Positions 9,881-19,573 of a DNA stretch of 64,000 nucleotides are shown here, one piece after another. The notes under the pieces are model-generated. The model worked only from the letters and a program-made list of their open reading frames with translations. It was not told the origin of the DNA and did no database searches. A program made the translations under genes and the position numbers. Within the stretch, counting starts at the first letter, position 1; each line of letters begins with the position of its first letter. The stretch lies in assembly GCF_024703895.1 (NCBI RefSeq), contig NZ_CP087968.1:1922001-1986000 (forward strand). The letters are read 5' to 3'. This stretch comes from Nocardioides sp. B-3 (lineage in GTDB: Bacteria > Actinomycetota > Actinomycetes > Propionibacteriales > Nocardioidaceae).

Positions 9881-10433
9881 TCAGCGCAGCGGCACGAAGC
9901 GGTAGCGCCCGTGCTCGGTCACGACTGCGCCGGGATTGGTGACACGCAGCATCGTGCCGGCCACCGGGATGACCATCACCCCGTTGTCGCCGAGCTGGTC
10001 GACCAGCTCGGTCGGCAGCTCGCGCGGCTCCGCTGACACCAGGGATCCGGTCGTACGGCGAACGGTCGGGCATCCCCAGCACGCCGGCCTCCGCCCGGCT
10101 GATCGAGGCCCGGGGCTGGTCGGTCGCCGCCGGGTTGGCGTCGCCGAAGGCGACCAGCTCCGGCTCGAGCTCGACGCCGATGACCCGGCCGGTCGACCCG
10201 ACGAGGTGGGCGAGCAGGGCGGTGGTCCACCCAGACCCGGCACCGACGTCGAGGACGCGCTGCCCCGGCCGGACGTCCAGCAGCCGGAGCATGTCCGCGA
10301 CGGTGCGCGGCTGCGAGTTCGTCTGACCGGCGGCGATCCGCACCGGACCGTCGAACGCCGCCTGCGACCGCGCGCTGGTCGGCAGGAAGTCAGCTCGTGG
10401 GAGAGCGGCGAAGGCTGCCTCGACGGCGTCCAT
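9881..10433 (-). CDS. pcm: Protein-L-isoaspartate O-methyltransferase, frame-broken
   Basis: Repairs damaged isoaspartyl residues using S-adenosylmethionine. About 184 residues. MDAVEAAFAALPRADFLP is the canonical N-terminus, so ATG 10433 is preferred over the upstream GTG at 10469. SAM motif I: RVLDVGAGSGWTTALLAHLV; post-motif VIGVELEPELV. One +1 break near 10045; CCTGG repair gives PYDRILVSAEPRELP. Final residues GRYRFVPLR match family ends. Confidence 0.85.
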
Positions 10434-10507
10434 CCCTCGAGTCTCGCCCGAAATGACCGAGACGGCCACCGCTTGCGCAGTGACCGTCTCGAGGGGGGTC
10501 GAACGGG

Positions 10508-11120
10508 TCAGCTGGTGACGGCCGTGGTCGGCTTGTTCGTCGGGGTCGGCTTCGCGGTCGGCTTGTTGGTCGGGGTCGGCTTCGCGGTCGGCTTGTTGGT
10601 CGGGGTCGGCTTCGCGGTCGGCTTGTTCGTCGGCGTGGGCTTCGCGGTCGGCTTGTTGGTCGGCGCGGGCTTGGTCGCCTTGGGCGACTTGGTGGGCTTG
10701 GCCGGCTTGACCTTCGGCTCACCGACGACGCTCACGCAGTAGGTCGCGATCGCGGCGGGGTCCTCGCTGCCGGCCGCGGTGGCCGTGGTGGCGAACGCGG
10801 CGCTCTCGAGCCACGCACCGTCGAGCTTCTTGTGCGCCCGGGAAGGCCTTGCACAGACCGTTGACGTTGGGAGTGGGGGTCGACTTCTCGGACTCGGTCT
10901 CGGTCGGCGTGGCCGTCGCGGTGGCGGTCGTCGTCGGGGCCGTGGTCGGCGAGGTGGCGCGGTTCTTCGCGACCGAGGCGGTGGCCTTGTCGGACGCCCG
11001 GTCCGGCAGGGTCGGCAGGTGGTCGGTCGCGGCCAGCGCGAAACCGCCGGTCGAGAGGGCGACAACGACGCCGGTGGCGATCGCTGCCCGGGTGGCGGCG
11101 CTACGAGCGGTGGTGGACAT
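10508..11120 (-). CDS. Secreted or membrane-anchored protein with PTPTNKPTAK repeats, frame-broken
   Basis: About 204 residues. ATG 11120 is preceded by a strong RBS (CAACAGGAGTGAC). N-terminal hydrophobic segment AAIATGVVVALSTGGFALA, a Thr/Pro/Ala linker, a small domain GLCKAFQAHKKLDGAWLES...YCVSVVG (after CCAGG repair of the +1 break near 10845) and a C-terminal tail of 10-residue Lys/Pro/Thr repeats. The Pro/Thr tail resembles wall-spanning stalks. Third gene of an ECF sigma operon, so it may be the anti-sigma output or an envelope stress protein; no family recognised. Confidence 0.7.
10531..10680. repeat. Five tandem 30-bp units coding for a Pro/Thr/Lys tail
   Basis: Units begin at 10531, 10561, 10591, 10621 and 10651. 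The first halves share GCTTGTTNGTCGG; the first four end TTCGCGGTCG. Units 2 and 3 are identical, which suggests recent duplication. Each unit codes for ten residues of the KPTPTNKPTA type on the minus strand. Copy number is likely variable between strains. Confidence 0.9.
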
Positions 11121-11145
11121 GTCACTCCTGTTGCTGATGGGGGTG

Positions 11146-11293
11146 TCAGTCGAGCACTGTGGAATGCCGCCACCGTCGCGTCCTCGCGACGCAGCTCGCC
11201 TTCACGGGCGGGCGCGCGCAGGGCATCGAGGACGGGACCGACGACGTGGTCGGTCTCGGCCTGACGGCGGAAGAGGTGGCGGTGTGTGCTCAT
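11146..11293 (-). CDS. Small protein of about 49 residues in sigma operon, frame-broken
   Basis: Starts at ATG 11293 overlapping the sigma-factor stop (ATGA). Sequence begins MSTHRHLFRRQAETDHVVG and continues LDALRAPAREGELRREDATV AAFH. The frame as given reads on into the next gene. Restoring CCAGG near 11155 gives a stop at 11146-11148 just before the RBS of the next gene, so I infer a short charged protein. It is too short for a classical anti-sigma zinc finger and has no Cys. Unknown family; position suggests a regulator or spacer of the operon. Confidence 0.5.
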
Positions 11294-11907
11294 TTCGTAC
11301 CCTCAGCGTCGGTGGGACCCGAAGTGTCACGGGTTGGCGGAAACTTCTTCGAGGAATCCTTCGTGAGCCGCTTCTCGAGCGCTCGCAGACCACGATGCGT
11401 GGCGCTGCGTACGGCGCCGGGTCGCTTGCCCGGGATCCGCGCCGCCGTCGGGGCGTCGAAGCCGAAGACCGTCCGCAACATGATCGCCTCGGCCCTGGTC
11501 CGCGGGCAGGTCGGCCACCGGGCCCCAGTGCCGCCTCGGTGCCGAGGCCGATCGTGACGGTGTTCTCGACGTCGTCCTCGGCCGGCCGGTCCAGGGACCT
11601 CTACGAGCTCGCTGTCCGCGCGGGGCCGGCGCTGCTGTCGACGCAGGTGGTCCATCGCCCGGTGCCGACCGATCGTGGTCAGCCAGCCGCGGAATCCGTC
11701 CGCGTCGCCGGAGAACCGGTCGAGGTCACGGAACCCCTGCGCCCACGTCTCGCTCGCGACGTCCTCGGCCTCGTCGGGTCCGACCAGCACCGTCAGGTAG
11801 CGCAGCAACCGGGGCTGCACGTCGTGGTAGACCGCCCGGAGCGCCGTCTCGTCGCCCGCGAGCATCTGCTCGACGAGCGGATCGAGGGGATCGGCGGACT
11901 CGGACAC
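11290..11907 (-). CDS. RNA polymerase ECF-type sigma factor, frame-broken
   Basis: About 205 residues. Region 2: YLTVLVGPDEAEDVASETWA and FRGWLTTIGRHRAMDHLRRQ; region 4: AIMLRTVFGFDAPTAARI then GAVRSATHRGLRALEKRL. Three +1 breaks (near 11593, 11535 and 11500) add up to three, so start and end share a frame while the middle is scrambled. CCWGG repairs give VEVLDRPAEDDVENTVTIGL and DLPADQAEAIMLR. Residue Pro in ARIPGKR is Leu in relatives and is also explained by CCTGG. First gene of a three-gene operon with the small protein and the Pro/Thr-tailed protein. Confidence 0.85.
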   Translation of the reverse strand: MSESADPLDPLVEQMLAGDETALRAVYHDVQPRLLRYLTVLVGPDEAEDVASETWAQGFRDLDRFSGDADGFRGWLTTIGRHRAMDHLRRQQRRPRADSELVEVPGPAGRGRRREHRHDRPRHRGGTGARWPTCPRTRAEAIMLRTVFGFDAPTAARIPGKRPGAVRSATHRGLRALEKRLTKDSSKKFPPTRDTSGPTDAEGTK

Positions 11908-11949
11908 GGGCGTTGGTTCTACCCCACCTGTCCGATCCGCGCCAACGCG

Positions 11950-12725
11950 TCAGCCCCGTCTGGGCGGCAGCGGCACGAACATCGAGGTCCGCGCGGCGTA
12001 CTCCGGATAGCCCGGCCGCTGCATCATCGTGCGCTCGAGAAGGCGTGCTCCGGTGGCGAAGGCCGGAAATAGGTCATCGCGACGGGCGCGATGATCGTCA
12101 GCAGCCCGGGCAACCAGCCGGTCGACAGCGCGCCGGCGAGCCAGATTCCCCACCAGACGCAGGCATCACCGAAGTAGTTCGGGTGTCGGGTCCAGCGCCA
12201 CAGCCCGGTCTGCATGACCTGCGGCTTCACGTCCTTGGGGAGTTTCCTGTACGCCGCCAGCTGCGCATCGCCCACGGCCTCGAACACCAGCCCGACCAGC
12301 CACAGGGCGACACCGGCGACGACGAGCCACGGCCACCGGACGGCATACACCGCGGCGGTCATCAGCGGCAGCGACACCAGGAACACGGCCGGGCCCCGGA
12401 CGAGGAACACCTTGCGGATGACGGTGCCGAAGCCGGCGTCGCCGAGCATCGCGGCGTAGCGCGGGTCCTCGCCGTGACCACGCGAGCGGCGCTGGATGTG
12501 CAGCGCGAGCCGACCGCCCCAGACCGCCACGAGCCCCGCCAGCAGCCACGACAACCAGTGACCGGAGAAGACCGCGAGCGCGAGCCCGACGGCGACGAAC
12601 GCCAACCCCCGGGCGACGTCGACCACCGAGACGCGGCCCACCCGCCGGCTGACCCACGCCGTCAGCCCCATCGCGACGAGGCAGATCAGCAGGTCGATGC
12701 CTGCGACAACGAACACGGCTCTCAC
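11950..12725 (-). CDS. DUF1295 membrane protein (steroid-reductase-like), frame-broken
   Basis: About 258 residues with 6-7 hydrophobic helices: GIDLLICLVAMGLTAWVSRR, WLSWLLAGLVAVWGG, PWLVVAGVALWLVG and others. The C-terminal signature TGLWRWTRHPNYFGDACVWW is the DUF1295/isoprenylcysteine-methyltransferase-like motif. One -1 break near 12058; CCTGG repair gives AMTYFLAFATGARLLERTMM. GTG 12725 overlaps the stop of the upstream methyltransferase. The homologous gene sits in the same position in the mycobacterial sigK locus. Likely an integral-membrane reductase for modified fatty acids, inferred from neighbours. Confidence 0.85.
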
Positions 12726-14035
12726 CGAGGCTCGCTTGGCGGGCAGCGTGTGGACCGCGCCCGGGCGCACCATGAGGATCTGGTCGACCCCCATGCGCCC
12801 GTCCCGGAAGGCCATCGAGCCGCCGACGAGGTAGAGCCGCCACACGCGGACGACCTCCTCGCCGACCAGCTCGGTGAGCCGTGGCAGGTTGGCCTCGAAG
12901 CGCTCGAGCCATCCCGCCACCGTCTGCACGTAGTGCTCGCGCAGGCCGTGCACGTCGCGAACCTCGAGGCCCCCGTGCTCCGGGTGCGCGATCGTCTCGC
13001 CGACCGGGCGCATGTGCATGTCTGGGGCGATGAACGACTCGATGAAGGGGCCGCCACCGGGGTGCTTCCCGCCCTTGCGTCCCGAGCGGGACATCTGCTG
13101 GACCAGCACGCGGCCGCCCGGCTTGACGGCGCGACGGAGCACCTCGACGTACGTCGGATAGTTGGCCTCGCCGACGTGCTCGCCCATCTCCGGGAGCCCA
13201 CGGCGTCGTAATGGTCGCGCTCCGGGACGTCGCGGTAGTCCTGCAGCCGGATCTCGACCCGGTCGCCGAGACCGCGCTCGGCGATCCGGGCGTCGATGAA
13301 CTTCTTCTGCTCGGCCGCGATCGTCACGCCGGTGACGTGGGCGCCGAAGTGCTCCGCCGCGTGCAGCGACAGCGAGCCCCAGCCGCAGCCGACGTCGAGC
13401 ATCCGCATCCCCGGCTCGAGGCCGAGCTTGCGGCAGACGAGGTCGAGCTTGGCGCGCTGCGCCTGCTCGAGGGTGGCGCCCGGGGTCTCGTGGTAGCCGC
13501 AGCTGTAGGCCATCGCGGGGTCGAGGATGAGGGAGTAGAACTCGTTGCTCAGGTCGTAGTGGTGGCTGATCGCGCGCCGGTCCCGGATCGCGCTGTGCAG
13601 CCGGCCCTTGACGCGCCCCCGGCTGGCGGGGAGCTTCGGCGGCAGGCCGAGCACGCCGAGACCGGCCGCGGTGCGCAGCGCGTTGACGAAGGTGCTCGGC
13701 GATCGGCGTACGCCCTCGAGGCCACGCTCCCGGCCCACGGCGAAGGCGTGGGTCAGTGCCGAGTCGAGGGTCCAGCCGTCCTGCTCGGGTACGTCGAGGT
13801 CGCCGGTGACATAGGCCCGGGCGGCGCCGAGCTCGCCCGGGTGCCACAGCAGCCTGCGCAGGGCGTCGGGGGAGCGGAGCACGACGAGCGGGGCGTCCTC
13901 GGGGCCGGCGATCGAGCCGTCCCAGACCCGGAGCCGCACCGGCAGGTCACCACCGATGAACGGGCGGGCGGCCTCGGCGAGCCTGTGCGCGATGCCCGTG
14001 GCGGTGACCGTCGGACGCTCGGTCGTGGTCGTCAT
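12722..14035 (-). CDS. Cyclopropane-fatty-acyl-phospholipid synthase-like methyltransferase 1, frame-broken
   Basis: About 438 residues. The N-terminal extension has WDGSIAGPEDAPLVVLRSP; the SAM domain has ISHHYDLSNEFYSLILDPAM, MRMLDVGCGWGSLSLHAAE and GVTIAAEQKKFIDARI. Break near 13199 (-1, CCTGG repair YDAVVSLEMGEHVGEANYP); a compensating +1 near 12755 is needed to reach the TGA at 12722-12724, which forms a GTGA overlap with the DUF1295 gene. Start ATG 14035 overlaps the stop of the paralogue upstream. The SigK-locus homologue in mycobacteria is UfaA1; similar enzymes make cyclopropane, 10-methyl or furan fatty acids, so the exact product is open. Confidence 0.87.
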   Translation of the reverse strand: MTTTTERPTVTATGIAHRLAEAARPFIGGDLPVRLRVWDGSIAGPEDAPLVVLRSPDALRRLLWHPGELGAARAYVTGDLDVPEQDGWTLDSALTHAFAVGRERGLEGVRRSPSTFVNALRTAAGLGVLGLPPKLPASRGRVKGRLHSAIRDRRAISHHYDLSNEFYSLILDPAMAYSCGYHETPGATLEQAQRAKLDLVCRKLGLEPGMRMLDVGCGWGSLSLHAAEHFGAHVTGVTIAAEQKKFIDARIAERGLGDRVEIRLQDYRDVPERDHYDAVGSRRWASTSARPTIRRTSRCSVAPSSRAAACWSSRCPARDARAGSTPVAAPSSSRSSPQTCTCARSARRSRTRSTGASRFATCTACASTTCRRWRDGSSASRPTCHGSPSWSARRSSACGGSTSSAARWPSGTGAWGSTRSSWCARARSTRCPPSEPR

Positions 14036-15409
14036 CGGACGTCCTCCTTCACGAGGGTGATCTGCTGGACGTTGATGTAGCCGCTGGCGAATCCGGCGCG
14101 GGAGTATTCGAGGTAGAAGTGCCACATCCGCATGAATGCGTCGTCGAAGCCGAGGGCGATGACGGCGTCGCGTTGCGCGAGGAAGCGCTCGTCCCACCGG
14201 CGCAGGGTCTCGGCGTAGTGGCTGCCGAGCTCGAGGATCCCGGTGCGCCGCAGTGACGTCTGCTGCGCGGTGATCTCGTCGATCACCCGGACGCTGGGCA
14301 GGAAGCCACCGGGGAAGACGTACTTGTTGATCCACGTCTGGGTGCCGCGGGTGGCGAGCATCCGGTCGTGCGGCATCGTGATGGCCCGGATCGCGACCCG
14401 GCCGCCGGGCGCGAGTGCATGGTCGATGGTCCGGAAGTAGGTGCCCCAGAACTCGTGGCCCACCGCCTCGATCATCTCCACGCTGACGATCGCGTCGTAC
14501 GCCGCCGCGAACTCCGGCGCCGACAGCGCGCGGTAGTCCAACAGCTCGATCGTGACGTGATCGGCGAAGCCGGCGTCGGCGACGCGCTGCTCGGCGAGCT
14601 CGAGCTGCTCGACCGACAGGGTGATCGAGTGGACGTGGGCGCCGCGACGGGCGGCCCGGATCGCGAGCTCACCCCAGCCGGTGCCGATCTCCGGGACCCG
14701 GCTGCCCTCGGTGACACCGGCCTCGTCGAGCAGGCGCTCGATCTTGCGCGCCCGGGCCTCGGCGAAGTCGGATCCGTTGTCGGTGGCTTCTGGTTCAGTC
14801 GCGACCAGGTGATCAGGCCCGTCGGGGCCGGCGACGAAGGCGGTGGTGAACAGGGCAGACGAATAACTCAATGTCTCGTCGAGGAAGAGCGCGAAGAGCT
14901 CGTTCGACAAGTCGTAGTGATGCGCGATGTTGGCCCGGCTGTTGGCCTCCGTGCTCCGATGGTGGTGCGGGGTGCGGTGGGTGACGACGGCTCGCGCTCG
15001 TTGCAACGACTCGGGGATCAGCGTCGCGATCCGGGCCGCGGGCACGGTCAGGAAGCCGGCCGGGTCGTCGGTGTCCCGGGCGCCGGTGAGGTAGGCCTCG
15101 CCGAAGCCGATGAGCCCGTCGCGCCCGATGCGGGCGTAGAACTCCTCCGGGCGGTGGATGACCATGCGCGGGCCACCGCGACCGAAGGTGCGACCGATGC
15201 CCCGGCTGTTGGGGGCCTCCTCGACCAGCACGTCCAGGCGGCGGATCGCAGCGGCAGAACAGTCGGCGCGCGATCGCGGCCGAGACGGTGGTGCGCGGAC
15301 CCTTGGACACGGGCTCGAGGCCGGGCATCCGGGGATCGCCGGGCGCCGCGATGTCCGTCGTGGTGTCCGGGGTGGTGCTGTGGACTGGGTTGTTGGCCGG
15401 GCTCGTCAT
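14032..15409 (-). CDS. Cyclopropane-fatty-acyl-phospholipid synthase-like methyltransferase 2, frame-broken
   Basis: About 460 residues. Seen: N-terminal MVIHRPEEFYARIGRDGLIG and FGEAYLTGARDTDDP; SAM domain ANIAHHYDLSNELFALFLDE, EIGTGWGELAIRAARRGAHV and VSVEMIEAVGHEFWGTYFRT; C-terminal MRMWHFYLEYSRAGFASGYI. Break near 15250; CCAGG repair gives RLFCQAAIRRLDVLVEE. The residue before EIGTGWGE is Pro where relatives have Leu (CCTGG repair, 14691-14695). Second, diverged copy directly upstream of methyltransferase 1 with an ATGA overlap; its own start overlaps the DUF1365 stop. Two tandem copies suggest consecutive or alternative lipid modifications. Confidence 0.88.
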
Positions 15410-16140
15410 CGAACACCTTCCCCGGGTGGTGGGTCGGTCGGGGGCGGACCGGGAGTCGTCGAGCCCACAGCCAGATGCCGTGGACCCGGATCAGGGCGCT
15501 GCCGCGCAGGGCGGCGCCGGCGCTGCGCCAGCCCGCCCCGAAGCCCGCGCGCTTGCCGGAGGTGGTGACCCGCTCGCCGGTGACGCCGGCGCTGAAGGGC
15601 TGCCCGTCGGCGGTGTGCAGGGTGACGGCGATGTCGAGCCGGTCGGTCGGACGGGGGATCGCCAGCTCGTAGTGCCCGTCGACACCGTGGAACGGCGAGA
15701 CGTACATCGCCTTGGCGGTCCCGGCCCGACCTTGCTCGTCAGGGTGGACGAGGTAGGCGTGGCGGTCGCCGTACGTGTTGTGCACCTCGACGACGGCTGC
15801 GACCTGCGCGCCACTGGCGTCGAAGCACCAGAAGACGGAGATCGGGTTGAAGCAGTAGCCCAACGAACGCGGGTTGGCGGCCATCAGGATCCGGCCGCCC
15901 GCCGGGTCGACGTCGTGCTGGGCGAGGAACGCCTCGACGTTGCCGCGGATCGTCGTGGAGGGCGACCCGAGGTGGTCGCGCGCCCTCGAAGCGGGCCAGC
16001 AGGCCGCGGTCGGGCAGGTCGTCGAGATCGACCAGCCACAGGTGCGACTTGTGCTCGAAGGTCCGCTTGAAGGGGGTGCGCCGGGTGTGGCTGATCGTGG
16101 TCCGGAAGAGGCCGGGCTCGATCGGCGGAGTCGTGACGCC
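15406..16140 (-). CDS. DUF1365 family protein, frame-broken, start uncertain
   Basis: About 245 residues. Seen: RTTISHTRRTPFKRTFEHKS, HLWLVDLDDLPDRGLLARF, GNVEAFLAQHDVDPAGGRIL, SLGYCFNPISVFWCFD and KAMYVSPFHGVDGHYEL, all characteristic of DUF1365. Breaks near 15968 (CCAGG repair RFQARDHLG) and near 15420 (repair HHQEGVR, stop 15406-15408 overlapping the next ATG). No clear start codon is present: the frame runs in from the FAD oxidase without a stop, and GTC ACG at 16137 sits where a GTG would be expected. Acts with the oxidase and methyltransferase in fatty-acid modification in related operons. Confidence 0.82.
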
Positions 16141-17461
16141 GGAAGGAGCTGGCCACGTGAGCCCGAGCCGGGTCGCGGCAGCGAGGCCGGGCGCGCGCCG
16201 TCCTCGTGGAAGCCCCAGCCGTGGTAGGCACCGGCGAAGGTGACCCGGTCACTGTCGATCTCCGGCAGTCTTCCTTGGGCGGCCACGGACGAGGGTGTGT
16301 AGAGCGGGTGCTCGTACTCCATCCGCTCGATCACCGTCGACGGGTCGACGAGGTGCTCGCCGCCGAGAGTGACGAGGTAGCGGGTCTTCGTCGGCAGCCG
16401 CTGCAGTCGCGTCAGGTCGTAGGTGACGGTGACCCGGCCGGTCGGGGGTGGCGGGACGCTGGAAGTTCCAGCTCGACCGGGCGTTCGGCGCCGCCGGCAG
16501 CAGCGAGGTGTCGGTGTGCAGGAGCGCGGTGTTGGCGGAGTAGGGCAGCGAGCCGAGGACCTCGGTCTGGGCGACCGTCGGCGACTCGAGCATGGTCAGC
16601 GCCTGCGAAGGGGTGCGTGGCGATCACGATCGCGTCAAAGCTGTGGACCCGGCCGTTGCCGTCGGTCACCTCGACCCGGTCGTCGAGCTCGCGCACCGAG
16701 GTGATCTTGGTGCCGGTGCGGACCGACTGCAGGTGGGTGGCGACCGCGTCGACGTACGTCCCCGAACCGCCGGTGACCGTGCGCCACTCGGGCGAGCCGA
16801 AGACGCCGAGCATGCCGTGGTGCTCGAGGAAGGTGAAGAGGTAGCGCGCGGGGTAGTCGAGCGACGTCTCCGGGTCGCACGACCACACGGCGGCGACGAG
16901 CGGCTCCATGAAGTGGCGGACGAAGTGCTCCGAGAAGCCGCCCTCGTCGAGGAAGGACCGCAGGGTCTGGTCCGCGGTGCCGTCATACGTCGATGCACCA
17001 GTGGGTCCATCGACGGATGACGTTGCGGCCAGGAGTCGACGTGCCTGCCGGTGGAAGCGCGGGATCGAGGCCAGCATCCGCCAGTGGTCGAGCGACCGCA
17101 GCGCCGAGCGGGTCGGGAACAGTCCACGGGCCCCGAGAGCGCCGGCGAACTCGACCCCGGTGCCCCGGTCGGACACCGACAGCGACATCTCCGAGGGCTG
17201 GGTGGCGATCCCGAGCTCGGCGAAGAGGCGCAACAACGTGGGATAGGTCCGTCGGTTGTGCACGATGAAGCCGGTGTCGATGCGCAGGTCGGGGTCCGAC
17301 GAGCCTGCCGGCGAGGGGACCACGTGCGTGTCGGCGTGGCCGCCGAGGCGATCGTCGGCCTCGAACAGCGTGACGTGCGCGGTGCGCGAGGCGACGTACG
17401 CAGCGGTCAGGCCAGCGACACCGGAGCCAATGACTCCGATGTGACGGGGCGCGGTGGTCAT
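16141..17461 (-). CDS. FAD-dependent amine oxidase-like protein, frame-broken
   Basis: About 440 residues. N-terminal Rossmann FAD motif HIGVIGSGVAGLTAAYVASR with the acidic ribose binder LFEADDRLGGHAD; then TGFIVHNRRTYPTLLRLFAE and HFVRHFMEPLVAAVWSC. C-terminal FAD contact VTFAGAYHGWGFHEDG. Breaks near 16603, 16452 and 16190; the last repairs to ARPGLAAATRLG with CCTGG. ATG 17461 overlaps the RskA stop. The order oxidase, DUF1365, CFA-like methyltransferase and DUF1295 behind sigK/rskA matches the mycobacterial locus; related oxidases act on fatty-acyl chains. Confidence 0.86.
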
Positions 17462-18155
17462 GTCGCTTCGGAGAAGTCGAAGAGTGCGACGGGTGGAAGG
17501 TTGGGCTCCTCCGAGCCGCCGTCAGGCTCGACCGTCACGCCCACGGCGCTGGCGGTCGCGGCATCGCCCTCGAGCACGATCTCCTCGTCTCCTCCGCCTG
17601 CCATCAGGCCGGCCGAGACCATGTCGCCCCGCTGCTGCAGCCAGAGCTGGTAGACCTGCCCGCTCGGCGCGGCGGCCATGTCCTCGGTGGTGATGACGGC
17701 CTTGTGCAGCGACTTCCGAGCGGGTGACGGTCGCCTTGCCGGCCTCACCGAGGTCGACGCTGACCGACTGCGCATCGGGTGCTCGGAGCACCTGCTCGGC
17801 GGCGGTCAGCGAGGGGTTGTCGGACGGCGCCCACGGCTGCCAGACGGAAGCGGCAACACCGAGAACGGCGACAATGGCGGCGGCGACCAGAAGTGGAAAC
17901 CACGCAACACGCCTCGACGGCGTGACGACCGGGGGCAGCGGGCGGACCCGGGAGATGCCGGAGAGCACCGATGCGCGCAGCGAGGGCGGCGGCGTCACCG
18001 CGACCGACTCGGCCAGCATCGCGGTGGTCTCGCGCAGGCTGGCGAGCTCGTCGCGGCAGTCCTCGCACTCGGCCGTGTCGTTCGAAGGCGGCGCGCTCGA
18101 TGTCGTCGACCGCATCGACGGCGTAGGCGCCGGTGAGCTTGTGGATGTCGCTCAT
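17458..18155 (-). CDS. rskA: Anti-sigma-K factor RskA-like, frame-broken
   Basis: About 233 residues. N-terminal zinc-finger-like sigma-binding region MSDIHKLTGAYAVDAVDDIE, then FERHLAECEDCRDELASLRE after restoring CCTGG near 18075 (HLxxCxxC motif). Single transmembrane helix WFPLLVAAAIVAVLGVAASV; extracytoplasmic domain with VYQLWLQQRGDMVSAGLM and VTVEPDGGSEEPNLPP, the RskA C-terminal domain. A second break lies near 17715. ATG overlaps the sigma-factor stop. Expected to hold SigK inactive until signal-dependent proteolysis. Confidence 0.87.
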
Positions 18156-18763
18156 GACCCAACTCCCATCGCGTCGCGCAGCCGGATGAGTCCATCCCGG
18201 ATGCGGGTCTTGGCGGTGCCGACAGGAACGTCGAGCATCGTTGCTACTTGTGTATGTGTGTATCCCCCGAAGAACGCGAGCTCCACTGCTTCTCGCTGGA
18301 CCGAGGTGAGGCCCGAGACCGCGGTGCGGACTCGCTGGGCCTCGAGAGAGGCGTGCGCCGCCTCGAGCGTCGAATCGTGTTCCACGGGACGGCTCTCTCG
18401 GTGGTATGTCGCGTCGCGAGCCGAGGAGGCCTCGGCCGAGCGGACCCGGTCGACTGCCTTGCGGTGCACGATCGTCAGGAGCCAGCCGATTGCGCTCCCC
18501 CGAGCGGGATCGAAGCGACTGCTGGTGCGCCACGCGTCGAGGTAGGCCTCTCGGACCACTTCTTCGGCGTGGGCGGGGTTGCGGACCACCCGGAGTGCGA
18601 GCCCGTAGGCGCGGGCCGACGTTGCGTCGTACAGCTCGGCGAAGGCAGCCTCGTCGCCGCGGCTGGACCGCTGCATGAGTGAGCCGAGTCGAGCTGATGC
18701 GTCCCCCGACGGGGTGCCCTCCGATGAGGGCACCCCGTCAGGTACGGACTTCAGGTGATCCAC
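18152..18763 (-). CDS. sigK: ECF sigma factor SigK-like
   Basis: 203 residues, intact; GTG 18763 assumed. Region 2: AFAELYDATSARAYGLALRV and RGSAIGWLLTIVHRKAVDRV; region 4: LTSVQREAVELAFFGGYTHT then VPVGTAKTRIRDGLIRLRD. In EEVVREAYLDAW the Arg is Gln in relatives, and a CCAGG at 18550-18554 would restore it without any frame change. The TGA overlaps the RskA start. The start is 39 bp behind the fasciclin stop, so it may be cotranscribed with that gene. Confidence 0.88.
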   Translation of the reverse strand: MDHLKSVPDGVPSSEGTPSGDASARLGSLMQRSSRGDEAAFAELYDATSARAYGLALRVVRNPAHAEEVVREAYLDAWRTSSRFDPARGSAIGWLLTIVHRKAVDRVRSAEASSARDATYHRESRPVEHDSTLEAAHASLEAQRVRTAVSGLTSVQREAVELAFFGGYTHTQVATMLDVPVGTAKTRIRDGLIRLRDAMGVGS

Positions 18764-18802
18764 GGTTGTTGATCCTCAGGCCGTTGTCTCGATGTCTGAC
18801 TA

Positions 18803-19466
18803 TTACATCTGGGGCATCATGACGGTGTCGATCACGTACACCGTCGCGTTGGCCGTCTGGATGTTGCCGCAGATGATGTTGGCCTTCTCCTCCTTGTCGG
18901 CGGTGAAGGCCTCGCCCGAACCCTTGACGACGAGCTTGTCCTTGTTCAAGGTGTCGAACTTGCCGGCCGGGTTGTCGGGCGTCAGGGTCTCGCCGACGAC
19001 GTGGTGCGTCAGGATCGCGGTCAGCGTCGCCTTGTCGGCCAGCACGGCGTCGAGGGTCTTCTTCGGGATCTTGGCGAAGGCGTCGTCGGTCGGGGCGAAG
19101 ACGGTGATGCCCTCGGCCGAGTTGAGGGTGTCGACGAGGCCGGCCTCGGTGACGGCGGCGACCGGGGTCTTGAGGAGCGGGTTGCCCGAGGCGGCGGTGG
19201 CGACCGGCTCGGTGGCCATGCCCTCGAAGGAGCCCGGGTCGGACGGGTCGGTCGGGATGGCGGCGCAGCCCCTCACCGAAGGTGCCGTCGGCGGCGCCCG
19301 ACGCTGCGGGCTCCTCCTCAGTAGGCTCCTCCGAAGGAGTCTCCGACGTGGTCTCAGAGGCGGTGTCGGTGCTGGTGGGCTCTTCGTCGCCGCCACAGGC
19401 AGCCATGCCGAGGGAGAGGGTCAGCGCCATCGTGGCGAGGCCGGTCTTGCGGGCAATGCGGTTCAT
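18803..19466 (-). CDS. Fasciclin-domain lipoprotein (MPT83/MPT70-like), frame-broken
   Basis: About 221 residues. Lipoprotein signal ATMALTLSLGMAAC, a Ser/Thr/Glu/Pro spacer, then one FAS1 domain: MATEPVATAASGNPLL, GITVFAPTDDAFAKIP, LTHHVVGETLTPD and IICGNIQTANATVYVIDTVM. Break near 19275; CCAGG repair restores FGPGCAAIP, the usual entry to the domain. In mycobacteria the MPT70/MPT83 fasciclin proteins are the main SigK targets; here the gene lies directly in front of sigK. Likely a surface-exposed adhesion or envelope protein. Confidence 0.9.
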
Positions 19467-19528
19467 GGGAACTGCCTTTCGTGAGGGGCTCCGGAGCCGG
19501 TGGCCCCGGGAGTGTCTTTCCGGTGGGT

Positions 19529-19556
19529 GTTCGGTGCCTCGGTCGAGGCGGATTGG
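19529..19556 (-). promoter_or_regulatory. Candidate SigK-type promoter before the fasciclin gene
   Basis: On the minus strand CCAATC (19556-19551) and CCGAAC (19534-19529) are 16 bp apart, about 63 bp before the fasciclin start. This resembles the -35 CCATCC-like / -10 CGAA-type elements I associate with SigK. The spacing is plausible and the position (107-bp gap after the Mo-oxidoreductase) fits, but the match is imperfect. Confidence 0.3.
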
Positions 19557-19573
19557 AACTGCGGGAAAAAGAT

